The position numbers and the translations under genes are program-made. Of a stretch of 64,000 nucleotides of DNA, positions 15,988 to 24,902 are shown one piece after another. Numbering within the stretch: position 1 is the stretch's first letter; every line of letters begins with the position of its first letter. This stretch comes from an uncultured Lachnospiraceae bacterium. Lineage in GTDB: Bacteria; Bacillota; Clostridia; Lachnospirales; Lachnospiraceae. Location: assembly GCA_946558465.1 (NCBI GenBank), contig CAMNTM010000017.1:1-64000 (forward strand), written 5' to 3'. The notes beneath the pieces are model-generated. The model worked only from the letters and a program-made list of their open reading frames with translations, made no database searches and was not told the DNA's origin.

Positions 15988-17247
15988 CTATGCACTTTCC
16001 GGTCTGACGGCTGCATGCTCACACTCCGGCTCAGTCTCACCTCGTACAACATCTGCCGTAATATGACATACCCGCAGAGACTCATCCGACGGAGCATGAT
16101 ACATGATATCCATCATGATATTTTCCATAATCGCCCGGAGCCCCCTGGCACCTGTCTTTCTCTTAAGAGAAATACCTGCAATCTCTTCCAGAGAATCCTT
16201 ATCAAAAGTGAGCTCCACACCATCTAATTCCAACATTTTCTGATACTGTTTTACAATTGCATTTCTCGGCTCTGTAAGAATCCGCACCAATGCTTTTTTA
16301 TCCAGCATTTCAAGCGCAACATTTACCGGTACGCGGCCTACAAGCTCCGGAATCAGTCCATACTTCACCAGATCCTGCGGAAGCACCTGTCTTAGAAGCT
16401 TATCTACATCTTCCTCATGCTTCTCAGCAATCTGTGCATTAAATCCAATAGATTTCTGGTCAATTCTCTTCTCAATAATCTTATCAATTCCTTCAAAAGC
16501 ACCGCCGCAGATAAATAAAATATTAGTGGTATCAATCTGAATTAATTCCTGATGCGGATGCTTTCTCCCTCCCTGAGGCGGAACACTGGCAACGGTTCCC
16601 TCTATAATCTTCAGGAGAGCCTGCTGTACTCCTTCACCTGACACATCTCTTGTAATTGAAGGATTCTCGGATTTTCTCGTAATCTTATCTATCTCATCAA
16701 TATAGATAATCCCGTACTCTGCACGTTCAATATCTCCATCCGCCGCCTGTATGATTTTAAGAAGAATATTTTCTACATCCTCTCCCACATAGCCGGCCTC
16801 TGTAAGCGCTGTAGCATCGGCAATTGCAAACGGCACATTCAAAATCTTAGCAAGAGACTGGGCCAAAAGCGTCTTCCCGCATCCGGTAGGACCAAGCATC
16901 AGAATATTACTCTTGTGAAGCTCTACTCCCAAATCCTTCTCTGCCATAATACGCTTATAATGATTATATACTGCAACGGCAAGAACCTTCTTTGCTTCCT
17001 CCTGCCCAATTACATATTCATCCAGAAATTCCTTAATTTCCTCCGGCTTTAGAAGATTTATATCCGAAAACGGACTCCACGCTCCGTCATCGTCATAAGC
17101 CATCTCTTCCTCGATAATCTCTGCACACACGTCCACACACTCATCACAGATATAGATCCCATTCGGACCAGCAATCAGCTTATGCACCTGTGCCTGCGGC
17201 TTATTGCAGAACGAACACCTCACCGGCTCTTCAATTCTCCCTATCAT
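15988..17247 (-). CDS. clpX: ClpX ATPase subunit of ClpXP
   Basis: A 419-residue AAA+ unfoldase that feeds substrates to ClpP. The N-terminal C4 zinc-binding domain has Cys11, Cys14, Cys34 and Cys37. The AAA+ core has Walker [13 protein letters not shown], Walker [11 protein letters not shown] and the [20 protein letters not shown] region near the pore and sensor elements. The ClpP-docking IGF-type loop reads KSIGFNA. It starts 54 nt after clpP and is followed by a terminator, consistent with a tig-clpP-clpX unit. Confidence 0.97.
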   Translation of the reverse strand: MIGRIEEPVRCSFCNKPQAQVHKLIAGPNGIYICDECVDVCAEIIEEEMAYDDDGAWSPFSDINLLKPEEIKEFLDEYVIGQEEAKKVLAVAVYNHYKRIMAEKDLGVELHKSNILMLGPTGCGKTLLAQSLAKILNVPFAIADATALTEAGYVGEDVENILLKIIQAADGDIERAEYGIIYIDEIDKITRKSENPSITRDVSGEGVQQALLKIIEGTVASVPPQGGRKHPHQELIQIDTTNILFICGGAFEGIDKIIEKRIDQKSIGFNAQIAEKHEEDVDKLLRQVLPQDLVKYGLIPELVGRVPVNVALEMLDKKALVRILTEPRNAIVKQYQKMLELDGVELTFDKDSLEEIAGISLKRKTGARGLRAIMENIMMDIMYHAPSDESLRVCHITADVVRGETEPECEHAAVRPESA

Positions 17248-17301
17248 CTTCTACTCTCCACTTCTTACAACTTACAAGTATCATATAAATATATCCAGCA
17301 T

Positions 17302-17883
17302 TTAACGCCGTGTAATAACCTCGTCAATCAGACCATAAGCCTTGGCCTCCTCTGCGGACATAAAATTATCCCTGTCCGTATCGCGTTCTATAACCTCCAG
17401 CGGCTGCCCGGTATTTTCTGCCAGCATCTCATTTAATTTCTTTTTTGTCCGAAGAATATGCTCTGCTGCAATCTGAATTTCCGTTGCCTGCCCTCTGGCT
17501 CCGCCTGACGGCTGGTGGATCATAATCTCAGCATTCGGAAGAGCCAGCCTTTTGCCCTTCGTACCTCCAGACAACAAAAACGAACCCATGCTGGCTGCCA
17601 TACCGATACAGATTGTCTCAATATCACATTTAATGTACTGCATCGTATCATAAATTGCCATTCCTGCAGTTACAGAACCGCCCGGGCTGTTGATATACAG
17701 ATGAATATCCTTCTCCGGGTCCTCTGCCTCCAAAAACAAAAGCTGCGCAACAATAATACTTGCAGAAGTATCACTGACCTCTTCTCCCAAAAATATAATT
17801 CTGTCCTTTAATAACCTTGAATAGATGTCGTAAGAGCGTTCTCCGCGGCTGGTCTGTTCAATGACATAAGGTACTAGACTCAT
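17302..17883 (-). CDS. clpP: ClpP protease subunit
   Basis: A 193-residue serine peptidase that forms the barrel of ClpXP. The catalytic triad is complete: Ser98 (GMAASMGS), His123 (IMIHQPSGG) and Asp172 (DTDRDNFMS). The substrate/handle region [10 protein letters not shown] is typical. The length is normal and no signal peptide is seen. It lies 25 nt after tig and 54 nt before clpX. Confidence 0.97.
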   Translation of the reverse strand: MSLVPYVIEQTSRGERSYDIYSRLLKDRIIFLGEEVSDTSASIIVAQLLFLEAEDPEKDIHLYINSPGGSVTAGMAIYDTMQYIKCDIETICIGMAASMGSFLLSGGTKGKRLALPNAEIMIHQPSGGARGQATEIQIAAEHILRTKKKLNEMLAENTGQPLEVIERDTDRDNFMSAEEAKAYGLIDEVITRR

Positions 17884-17908
17884 GTATATGCCTCCCTGTT
17901 TACACTAA

Positions 17909-19195
17909 TTATTTTTCTACAGCATTCTCGACGATAAATGTGATTGCCTCCTGAACCGCAATATCATTCTTCATCTGCTTCTTCTCATTTTCGCCCATAT
18001 ATTCTTTGAGCTTATCTGCTTCCATTCTATATCTTTCTGCCATCTTCTGAATCTCTTCATCTAATTTCTCATCAGAAACTTCAATGCTTTCCGCCTCAAC
18101 AACTGCCTCCAGCACAAGACGTGTCTCAATACGCTTCAGTGCCTGCGGCCTTAACTCTTCTCTCATCTTCTCGGCAGTCATGCCCGTAAACTGGAAATAC
18201 TGCTCCATAGACATACCCTGCGCCTGAATCCTCTGCGCAAAATCATCTGCCATCTGACGTACCTGTGTTTCCACCATAGCATCAGGAATTTCCATAGACG
18301 CATTTGCAACCGCCTGCTCTACAGCCTGATCCTCCTGCTTCTCTTTTCCTTCTGCCTGCTTCTGCTCCTTAATTTTTGCCTTTACATCAGCCTTATATTC
18401 CTCTAAAGTATCAAACTCAGATACCTCTGCCGCAAATTCGTCATCAATCTCCGGAAGCTCTTTTGCCTTAATTTCGTGAATCGTACATTTGAATACTGCA
18501 TCCCTGCCCTTCAAATTCTCGGCATGATAATCCTCCGGGAAGGTGACCTTCACTTCCACTTCCTTCTCGGCCTCTGCGCCAATTAACTGCTCCTCAAAGC
18601 CTGGAATAAAGGAACCGGAACCGATAGTCAGCGGATAATTTTCACCTTTGCCGCCCTCAAATGTTTCTCCGTCAACGAATCCCTCAAAGTCAAGAATTAC
18701 CTCATCCTTATCCTGAACCGGACGATCCTCTACGGTTACTGTTCTTGCATTTTTCTCTGCTTCTTCCTGAACCCTTGCGTCTATCTCCTTCTGTGTTACG
18801 CGCGAAGAAATTTTATCTACCTCAAGACCTTTGTACTGTCCGAGCGTTACTGCCGGCTTCACTGCCACCTCTGCGGTAAAAATAAACGGCTTTCCCTTCT
18901 CTATCTGAACCACGTCAATTTCCGGCTGTGATACAATCTCCAGGCCGCTTTCATCGTATGCATCAGAATATGCCTTCGGTATCAGCTCATTGGCCGCATC
19001 ATCATAAAATATTTCCGGCCCGTACATCTTTTCAATCATCTGGCGCGGAACCTTGCCTTTACGAAAACCCGGCAGATTGATTTTTTTTCTCTGCTTCGTA
19101 TATGCATTCTGAAGCGCTTTTTCTAAATCATCGGCAGACACTTCAATGGTAAGCTTTGCCATGTTTTTTTCCAATTTTTCCACCTGTAAACTCAT
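17909..19195 (-). CDS. tig: Trigger factor
   Basis: A 428-residue ribosome-associated chaperone and peptidyl-prolyl isomerase acting on nascent chains at the exit tunnel. The ribosome-binding signature GFRKGKVPR is at residues about 44-52. The FKBP-type PPIase domain spans about 155-245 (VILDFEGFVDGETFEGGKGE), and the long helical C-terminal arms run to the end. It heads the tig-clpP-clpX group. An extended -10 (TGTTATACT, hexamer 19272-19277) lies upstream, and its leader contains a direct repeat of CCCATTTT. Confidence 0.95.
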   Translation of the reverse strand: MSLQVEKLEKNMAKLTIEVSADDLEKALQNAYTKQRKKINLPGFRKGKVPRQMIEKMYGPEIFYDDAANELIPKAYSDAYDESGLEIVSQPEIDVVQIEKGKPFIFTAEVAVKPAVTLGQYKGLEVDKISSRVTQKEIDARVQEEAEKNARTVTVEDRPVQDKDEVILDFEGFVDGETFEGGKGENYPLTIGSGSFIPGFEEQLIGAEAEKEVEVKVTFPEDYHAENLKGRDAVFKCTIHEIKAKELPEIDDEFAAEVSEFDTLEEYKADVKAKIKEQKQAEGKEKQEDQAVEQAVANASMEIPDAMVETQVRQMADDFAQRIQAQGMSMEQYFQFTGMTAEKMREELRPQALKRIETRLVLEAVVEAESIEVSDEKLDEEIQKMAERYRMEADKLKEYMGENEKKQMKNDIAVQEAITFIVENAVEK

Positions 19196-19334
19196 TTATT
19201 ATTTTCCTCCTGTTTCTATCCCCGCCTCAAAATGGGCTAAAATGGGCATATTTCCTTACATTCATTAAAGAAGTATAACACAAACTATTTCAAATATCCA
19301 GTATTACATTTCATCTGAAGCAGTATTTTTGCAT

Positions 19335-19883
19335 TTAACGGTAAACGATGGAATCGGCTACTTCTTCGGCCTTTTCAGCAGTAGTCAGGACTGCAATCAG
19401 CTTAAGAGAAAAATCAATTGCAGTTCCTACGCCCTGGCTGGTTATGATGCTGCCATCCCACATGACCGGCGCTCCAGTAAGCACCGCACCTTCTATCTTT
19501 TCTTCCATTGCAGGATAGCATGTCACCCGCTTACCCTTTAAAAGACCCAGATCACTCAAAACTGTAGGCGCTGCACAGATAGCCGCAAGATATCTTCCCT
19601 CATCTGCATACTGCCGTATTACCTTTCTGACCCCTGAATGAGCGCCAAGATTCGTTGTACCCGGCATTCCTCCAGGAAGCACCAGCATATCAAATTCCCC
19701 AAAATCAACTTCCTCAAACAAATCCTCCGTCTGCACTGTAATTCCATGAGAGCCGCCGACAATATAATCATCAGTAATAGATACGGTATCCACATAAACC
19801 TGCGCCCGTCTCAGCAAATCTACTACTGTCAATGCTTCAATTTCTTCAAAGCCATCTGCCATCAATACACATACCTTTTTCAT
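19335..19883 (-). CDS. DJ-1/PfpI family protein
   Basis: A 182-residue protein of the DJ-1 superfamily. The nucleophile is Cys103 in the elbow AAICAAPTVL, with the conserved acidic residue in GFEEIEAL (Glu14/15). The sequence and length match the DJ-1/ThiJ subgroup (glyoxalase III or deglycase-like) more than PfpI proteases. It probably protects against reactive carbonyls or oxidation; the exact activity in this branch is debated. It ends 140 nt upstream of tig on the same strand and is divergent from the CYTH gene at 20053. Confidence 0.9.
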   Translation of the reverse strand: MKKVCVLMADGFEEIEALTVVDLLRRAQVYVDTVSITDDYIVGGSHGITVQTEDLFEEVDFGEFDMLVLPGGMPGTTNLGAHSGVRKVIRQYADEGRYLAAICAAPTVLSDLGLLKGKRVTCYPAMEEKIEGAVLTGAPVMWDGSIITSQGVGTAIDFSLKLIAVLTTAEKAEEVADSIVYR

Positions 19884-20052
19884 CCTCGCATCCTCCTGCT
19901 TTTTAGTTTTTTTGAAAATCAGCAGATACGTAAACCTGTTCTCCGCTGTAAAACCATACTATTTTAATATTAACACTGTTTACTTTTCATGTAAACCTGA
20001 TTATACTTAATCTATCAAAAATAAATATTTTATATTTTGGAGGCCTCTCAAA

Positions 20053-20502
20053 ATGGAAATTGAACGCAAATATTTAATTCACAAGCTTCCTGACAGGCTC
20101 TGCGAATTTCCCTGCCGTACACTTGAACAGGGCTATCTGAATACAGACCCTGTTATCCGTATACGAAGAGATAATGAAAAATACGAACTCACCTACAAGT
20201 CAAAAGGACTGATGATCCGAGAGGAATATAATCTTCCCCTCACGGAAAGCGCTTATCAGCATCTCCTGCCCAAAATTGACGGACGTCTCATTCGAAAAAA
20301 ACGTTATATGATTCCGCTGGAGCAGACATCTCTTATTATCGAACTTGATGTTTTTGAAGGAAATCTCGCTCCACTTATACTGGCCGAGGTCGAATTCCCT
20401 GACGAATCCTCCTCCTCTTCCTTTGTGCCTCCTGCATGGTTCGGCGAGGAGGTCACCTTTTCCGGCCGGTTTCATAACAGCTTCTTAAGCACAGTCGAGT
20501 AA
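20053..20502 (+). CDS. CYTH domain protein (triphosphate tunnel metalloenzyme)
   Basis: A 149-residue soluble protein of the CYTH/triphosphate tunnel family, which hydrolyses inorganic triphosphate or related substrates using Mg2+. The signature ExExK is at the start (EIERK, Glu2-Lys6). Basic strands such as VIRIRRDNEKYELTYKSKG and acidic strands LIIELDVFEGNLAPLILAEV line the expected tunnel. It is shorter than plant or E. coli YgiF forms and lacks a CHAD domain. A candidate promoter has TTTACT (19979-19984) and TATACT (20002-20007), 17 bp apart. A terminator hairpin overlaps its stop codon. Confidence 0.88.
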   Translation: MEIERKYLIHKLPDRLCEFPCRTLEQGYLNTDPVIRIRRDNEKYELTYKSKGLMIREEYNLPLTESAYQHLLPKIDGRLIRKKRYMIPLEQTSLIIELDVFEGNLAPLILAEVEFPDESSSSSFVPPAWFGEEVTFSGRFHNSFLSTVE

Positions 20503-20524
20503 AGCAACACTTTGTTGCTTTTCT
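20502..20524 (+). terminator. Terminator hairpin at the CYTH stop codon
   Basis: AAGCAACA and TGTTGCTT form a perfect 8-bp stem with a 3-nt CTT loop followed by TTCTT. The stem starts in the last base of the TAA stop codon. The U-tract is short. Confidence 0.6.
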
Positions 20525-20549
20525 TCATTTAGTAACGTTTCGGTGCATA

Positions 20550-20580
20550 TTAACCAATTTATTGGACAAATTGCTATACT
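20550..20580 (+). promoter_or_regulatory. Promoter and candidate operator of the XRE regulator
   Basis: An extended -10 (TGC TATACT, hexamer 20575-20580) lies 30 nt upstream of the regulator start. The palindrome CCAAT-TT-ATTGG (20554-20565) covers the expected -35 position, which is weak. This fits autorepression by the encoded helix-turn-helix protein. Confidence 0.4.
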
Positions 20581-20610
20581 AACAGAAAGCAACTTGCGGA
20601 GGTCGGCAGC

Positions 20611-21006
20611 ATGCCCAATATACAATTGGCTAATAATCTGCGTTTCTTAAGAACTGAGATGGGAATGACGCAGGAAGAATTCAGAAAAATCATTAACGTA
20701 TCCAGACAGGCATACTCAAATTATGAGACAAACAAACGCACGCCTGATTTGGATACTTTAGTGCGCATTTCTCTGTATTACGGTATCAGCATAGACGACC
20801 TGATTATGAAGCCTCTTTCTTCTCCTGCTTTTTATCCAAGCGGAGTCGCAGAATCAAAGGCTTCTTATCATCTGACAAAATGCAAAGAAACCGGCGATTC
20901 TATCTATCTTACAGAAGACGAGCTGGATTTTATCACCAGATTCCGCTCTTTATCTGAAGGAAACAGACAGATCATTACCGGTTTTCTTACAAACTCAGAT
21001 TCCTGA
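20611..21006 (+). CDS. XRE family helix-turn-helix regulator
   Basis: A 131-residue transcription factor. Residues about 5-65 are a Cro/CI-type helix-turn-helix (NLRFLRTEMGMTQEEFRKII, then VSRQAYSNYETNKRTPDL). A linker rich in Ser/Pro follows, and a short C-terminal segment (TEDELDFITRFRSLSEGNRQ) resembles the tail of single-domain repressors that dimerise. No peptidase or effector domain is present. It starts after GGAGG and stands alone, convergent with lysC. Targets are unknown, with likely autoregulation through the palindrome at 20554-20565. Confidence 0.85.
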   Translation: MPNIQLANNLRFLRTEMGMTQEEFRKIINVSRQAYSNYETNKRTPDLDTLVRISLYYGISIDDLIMKPLSSPAFYPSGVAESKASYHLTKCKETGDSIYLTEDELDFITRFRSLSEGNRQIITGFLTNSDS

Positions 21007-21060
21007 CATCCTGTATCAGATATTATTTATAACATTTATATTTACCTATACCGAAAACAT

Positions 21061-22269
21061 CTATTCTGGAATTGCAAACCCATCGTGCACTGCATTCATC
21101 GCCTTGTCAATATCTTTTTCTGCCACCAGAACTGTAATTCTGATCTCGGAAGTAGATATCATATTAATATTTACATGTGAATTATACAGTGTCTCGAACA
21201 TCTTCGCCGCTACTCCCGGATTACTCATCATTCCTGCCCCAACCACAGACAACTTGGCCACATCTTCATTGTGTGTAATCTGCTGTATGGTGAGGCGCTC
21301 TTTATTTTTCTCCAAGAAATCAAGAGCCTTTTTCAAATCATCGGCTGCAACAGTAAAGGAGATATCTTTTGTTCCCTCACGCCCTACAGACTGAAGAATA
21401 ATATCTACATTAATATTATTTTTTGCCAGTGTATCAAAGATACGAAACGCAGTCCCCGGCTTATCTTCCACTCCTATTACCGAAATCCTTGCCGTATTTC
21501 TATCGGCCGCAACACCTGTTACTAACATTTTCTCCATATTAGACGCCTCCTTGACTACTGTCCCTTCTGAATAATTCAGGCTGGAACGTACTACCAGCTC
21601 TACATTATATTTTTTCGCCATCTCAACCGAACGATTATGAAGAACCTTTGCACCCAGACTCGCCAGCTCCAGCATCTCATCATAGGTAATTACGTTAAGC
21701 TTTCTGGCATTTTTCACGATACGTGGATCTGCCGTATAGACTCCCTCCACATCTGTATAAATCTCACATTTGTCCGCATGAAGCACCGCCGCCAGTGCTA
21801 CCGCCGTCGTATCAGACCCGCCGCGGCCAAGCGTTGTAATGTCTTCATATTTGTTAACTCCTTGAAATCCAGTCACAATCACGATCTTCCTGGAGTCCAG
21901 CTCATGCTGAATTCTCTTTGTATCTACACGCTTAAATCTTGCGTTTCCATGCCTGGAAGTCGAGTACATCATTACCTGAAAAGCATTCAATGAGACTGCC
22001 GGCACATCCAGAGCCTGCATCGCCATTGCCATAAGGGCCACCGATACCTGCTCTCCTGTAGTAAGCAGCATGTCCAGCTCCCGTTTTTTAGCATTGGGAT
22101 TAATATCCCGCGCCATTGCAATCAATTCATCTGTTGTGTCTCCCATAGCCGAAAGCACTACCACCACATCATGACCGGCTTTGTAATCCTCAATGCATCG
22201 TTTTGCCACATTGAAAATTCTTTCTTTGTTTGCGACAGAACTGCCGCCGAATTTTTTAACGATTAGCAT
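21061..22269 (-). CDS. lysC: Aspartate kinase
   Basis: A 402-residue kinase making aspartyl phosphate, the first step to lysine, methionine and threonine. The N-terminal kinase domain has IVKKFGGSSVA and TTLGRGGSDTTAVALAAVLH. Two C-terminal ACT domains (about 260-402, with VGVEDKPGTAFRIF-like and VGAGMMSNPGVAAKMFE segments) give feedback control. It overlaps the apgM-like gene by 7 nt (22263-22269), so hom, apgM-like and lysC are one coupled operon. Which end product inhibits it cannot be seen. Confidence 0.95.
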   Translation of the reverse strand: MLIVKKFGGSSVANKERIFNVAKRCIEDYKAGHDVVVVLSAMGDTTDELIAMARDINPNAKKRELDMLLTTGEQVSVALMAMAMQALDVPAVSLNAFQVMMYSTSRHGNARFKRVDTKRIQHELDSRKIVIVTGFQGVNKYEDITTLGRGGSDTTAVALAAVLHADKCEIYTDVEGVYTADPRIVKNARKLNVITYDEMLELASLGAKVLHNRSVEMAKKYNVELVVRSSLNYSEGTVVKEASNMEKMLVTGVAADRNTARISVIGVEDKPGTAFRIFDTLAKNNINVDIILQSVGREGTKDISFTVAADDLKKALDFLEKNKERLTIQQITHNEDVAKLSVVGAGMMSNPGVAAKMFETLYNSHVNINMISTSEIRITVLVAEKDIDKAMNAVHDGFAIPE

Positions 22270-23474
22270 AGTTCCTCCTGTAGTAAATGACCGAGCAGCT
22301 TATATCCGTCCGTCCAGTTATTTTCAGTTTCCGATGCAGTCCTCTCATTATAAAAAGGCTTTCCCTTGGTCTTTACCGTACTGTCATAAAGCAGATACGG
22401 GACTGCCTCATCCGTATGCGTACGCACTTCAATCGGAGTCGGATGATCCGGAAGAAGAAGAAGCCTGTAATCCACTCCTTCTGCATCAAGCTCACCTGAA
22501 ACCACGGCAAGCACTTCTTGATCCACCCGCTCTATAGCGGTAATTTTATCTGAAATAATTCCTTGATGTCCCATCTCATCCGGTGCTTCTATATGAATAT
22601 ACGCGAAATCACAGTCTTCATCTACAAGTGCCCGCACCGCTGCCTGGGCCTTTCCTCTGTAGTTAGTGTGAAGACCGCCGTCTGCACCCTCTACAATGAT
22701 ACGCTCCATCCCTGCTCCGACGGCAATCCCTTTTAAAAGGTCAACTGCTGAAATCATAACCCCCTTTTTTCCCGTCCTGTCCTCAAAGGAGGTAAGAGCC
22801 GGCTTTTTGCCGGCGCCCCAGAACCAAACCGAATTTGCTGGTTTTAATCCTCTTTTTCTGCGCGCCTCGTTGATCGGATGATATTCAAGAAGCTCGTAGC
22901 TTCTCTTCATCATATCACAAAGCACCTCATCCTCCGGAAGATACTCCCCGATTTTCTTTGTCAGTATATCATGAGGCGGAGTAAGCTGTAACACTCTTCC
23001 GTCCTTTTGAACCAGCAGATGGCGGTAGCTGGTTCCGGCATAAAATTCATACCCCTCTTTTTTGAGTCCTTCCTTCAAGTCCTTAAGCAGAACCACTGCC
23101 TCCTCTGTACTTATCTCATCTGAACTGTGATCCAGTATAATCCTTTCCTCATAAGGGCCTTCTTCCTCGCTCAGAGTAACAATATTACACCGGAATGACA
23201 CATCTGACTCTTCCATATCTACACCGATGCTGAGTGCCTCAAGCGGCGAACGGCCTGTATAATAAACTCTGGGGTCATATCCCATTACTGCCAGGTTTGC
23301 CGTATCACTTCCTGGAGCCATCCCTTTCGGTACCATACAAGCCATTCCAAGCTCCGACATCTTCGCTAATCTGTCCATACACGGCGTATGCGCCGCTTCA
23401 AGCGTCGTCCGGCCTCCAAGCTCATCTAATGGTCTTCCCGCCATTCCGTCGCTCAATACTACAATATATTTCAT
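22263..23474 (-). CDS. ApgM-like phosphoglycerate mutase homologue, probable homoserine kinase analogue
   Basis: A 403-residue protein of the alkaline phosphatase superfamily, related to archaeal-type cofactor-independent phosphoglycerate mutase. The start YIVVLSDGMAGRPLDELGGR carries the first metal Asp and TTLEAAHTP the usual active-site Thr. DEMGHQG and LLLPDHPTP carry later metal ligands. By family it would interconvert 2- and 3-phosphoglycerate, but its place between hom and lysC matches the predicted non-orthologous homoserine kinase that replaces ThrB in several anaerobes. I favour a threonine-pathway role, since no thrB is nearby. It overlaps lysC by 7 nt and follows hom by 60 nt. Confidence 0.85.
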   Translation of the reverse strand: MKYIVVLSDGMAGRPLDELGGRTTLEAAHTPCMDRLAKMSELGMACMVPKGMAPGSDTANLAVMGYDPRVYYTGRSPLEALSIGVDMEESDVSFRCNIVTLSEEEGPYEERIILDHSSDEISTEEAVVLLKDLKEGLKKEGYEFYAGTSYRHLLVQKDGRVLQLTPPHDILTKKIGEYLPEDEVLCDMMKRSYELLEYHPINEARRKRGLKPANSVWFWGAGKKPALTSFEDRTGKKGVMISAVDLLKGIAVGAGMERIIVEGADGGLHTNYRGKAQAAVRALVDEDCDFAYIHIEAPDEMGHQGIISDKITAIERVDQEVLAVVSGELDAEGVDYRLLLLPDHPTPIEVRTHTDEAVPYLLYDSTVKTKGKPFYNERTASETENNWTDGYKLLGHLLQEELC

Positions 23475-23534
23475 TTTTCTGTCTCCCGTCTGAACCCCTG
23501 CAGTTTAATATCCTGTATCCTGATATCCCGCTCA

Positions 23535-24755
23535 CTAATCCTCAATACGTATCATATGTAGAATTCTGTCCTTATAGCGCTTTGCTCTTGTATCATAATC
23601 GCCTTCCATCATCACCGGAGTCACGAATCCAAATTCTCCCTCCACGCCTTCTGCATGTACAATATCAACTTCTCCAAAAGAATATTTCAGATCCGGCAGC
23701 AATTCCTTCTCTTCACCTTTGATTCGGATAAAAAACCGGCGTTTTGCATCAGCCTTATCCTCAAGCTGCAGCTTTTCCTGCTTCCACATGGTCATAATAT
23801 TACGATTCAAGTGCTTTGCGGCATCTACTACATCCGCAACAACAGCACTTGCCGTTGGCAGCTTTCCTGCACCGCTTCCGTAAAACATAGCATCCCCCAG
23901 TACATTTCCATGCACAAAAATAGAATTAAACACACCGTTTACATTATACAACGGATGCTCCGGATAAAGCATACACGGAGCTACAATCGCATGTAGACGG
24001 CTGCCGCGGCGCTTGCTGGAGGCCAGAAGCTTAATTGTAGTCCCCATCGCCTTTGCGTATTTCATATCCTCTACCGTAATTTCCGTAATACCTTCACAGT
24101 AGATATCCTCAAAATCCACCTGCTGCCCGGAAATCAACGAAGAAAGAATTGCAACCTTTCTACAGGCATCGTACCCTTCAACATCTGCCTCCGGATTACG
24201 CTCAGCATAACCATTAGCCTGCGCCTCTTTGAGTACCGTGTCATAGTCTGCCCCTTCATAAAACATCTTCGTCAGCATATAATTAGTAGTTCCATTCAAA
24301 ATACCAGTAATTTCCTCAATCTCATCCGCGGTCAGAGAAGAGTTAAGAGGACGGATAATCGGAATTCCGCCGCCTACACTCGCCTCAAATAAAAAGTTAA
24401 TATTCTTCTCCTTTGCAATTGAAAGAAGCTCTGCCCCATGCTTTGCTACCAGAGCCTTGTTGGAGGTTGCCACACTTTTTCCTGCTTGAAGACTTCTTTT
24501 TACAAATGTATAGGCAGGCTCAATTCCTCCCATAACCTCCACGACAACTTTAATATCCTCATCCTCTATAATTGTCTCAAAATTATGGATAATCTTCTCC
24601 TGCACAGGATCTTCAGGAAAATCTCTGAGATCCAGCACGTATTTTACATTCAGCTCATCCCCGATTCTCTGATTAATTCTTGTACCATTCGTATTAATAA
24701 CCTCCACAACACCGGAGCCTACCGTCCCGTAACCCATTACTGCTATATTTACCAT
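23535..24755 (-). CDS. hom: Homoserine dehydrogenase
   Basis: A 406-residue NAD(P)H-dependent enzyme reducing aspartate semialdehyde to homoserine. The Rossmann motif is VMGYGTVGSGVV at the N-terminus. The catalytic region has GILNGTTNYMLTKM and NGYAERNPEADVEGYDACRK, with the catalytic Lys in AcRKvAIL. A short ACT-like domain (about 335-406, starting RRFFIRIKG) closes the protein. It is the first gene of the hom-apgM-lysC unit and lies 129 nt after prfB, separated by the double-hairpin repeats. Confidence 0.95.
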   Translation of the reverse strand: MVNIAVMGYGTVGSGVVEVINTNGTRINQRIGDELNVKYVLDLRDFPEDPVQEKIIHNFETIIEDEDIKVVVEVMGGIEPAYTFVKRSLQAGKSVATSNKALVAKHGAELLSIAKEKNINFLFEASVGGGIPIIRPLNSSLTADEIEEITGILNGTTNYMLTKMFYEGADYDTVLKEAQANGYAERNPEADVEGYDACRKVAILSSLISGQQVDFEDIYCEGITEITVEDMKYAKAMGTTIKLLASSKRRGSRLHAIVAPCMLYPEHPLYNVNGVFNSIFVHGNVLGDAMFYGSGAGKLPTASAVVADVVDAAKHLNRNIMTMWKQEKLQLEDKADAKRRFFIRIKGEEKELLPDLKYSFGEVDIVHAEGVEGEFGFVTPVMMEGDYDTRAKRYKDRILHMIRIED

Positions 24756-24798
24756 AATCCTTCCTCCCTCTTATCCTTCTGCAATACATGCTCCTTAT

Positions 24799-24836
24799 CC
24801 CCTTACGGGGCTGGCGGACTATCGTCCGACAAGGTA
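24799..24836 (-). repeat. Double-hairpin repeat, copy 2 (intergenic)
   Basis: A 38-bp unit, 37 of 38 bases identical to the copy at 24865-24902 and 66 bp from it. On the minus strand it contains CGGAC-GATA-GTCCG and CCCC-GTAA-GGGG, two small hairpins with tetraloops. It lies between prfB and hom. Confidence 0.75.
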
Positions 24837-24864
24837 TACTCATACGAGCATCCCGTAACTCATG

Positions 24865-24902
24865 CCCCTTCCGGGGCTGGCGGACTATCGTCCGACAAGG
24901 TA
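24865..24902 (-). repeat. Double-hairpin repeat, copy 1 (overlaps prfB stop)
   Basis: A 38-bp unit with the same two hairpins, here CGGAC-GATA-GTCCG and CCCC-GGAA-GGGG. On the minus strand it reads through the last codons of prfB, encoding its final Leu-Val-Gly-Arg and the TAG stop (24885-24887). The GNRA-like loop of the second stem and the compensated stems suggest an RNA-level structure, or a REP-like palindromic element that inserted at the end of the gene. Confidence 0.75.

Noticed and set aside
24799-24902. CRISPR-like interpretation of the two repeats
   Set aside because: Only two units with a 28-bp interval, one overlapping a gene end, and no cas genes. The hairpins explain the structure better.
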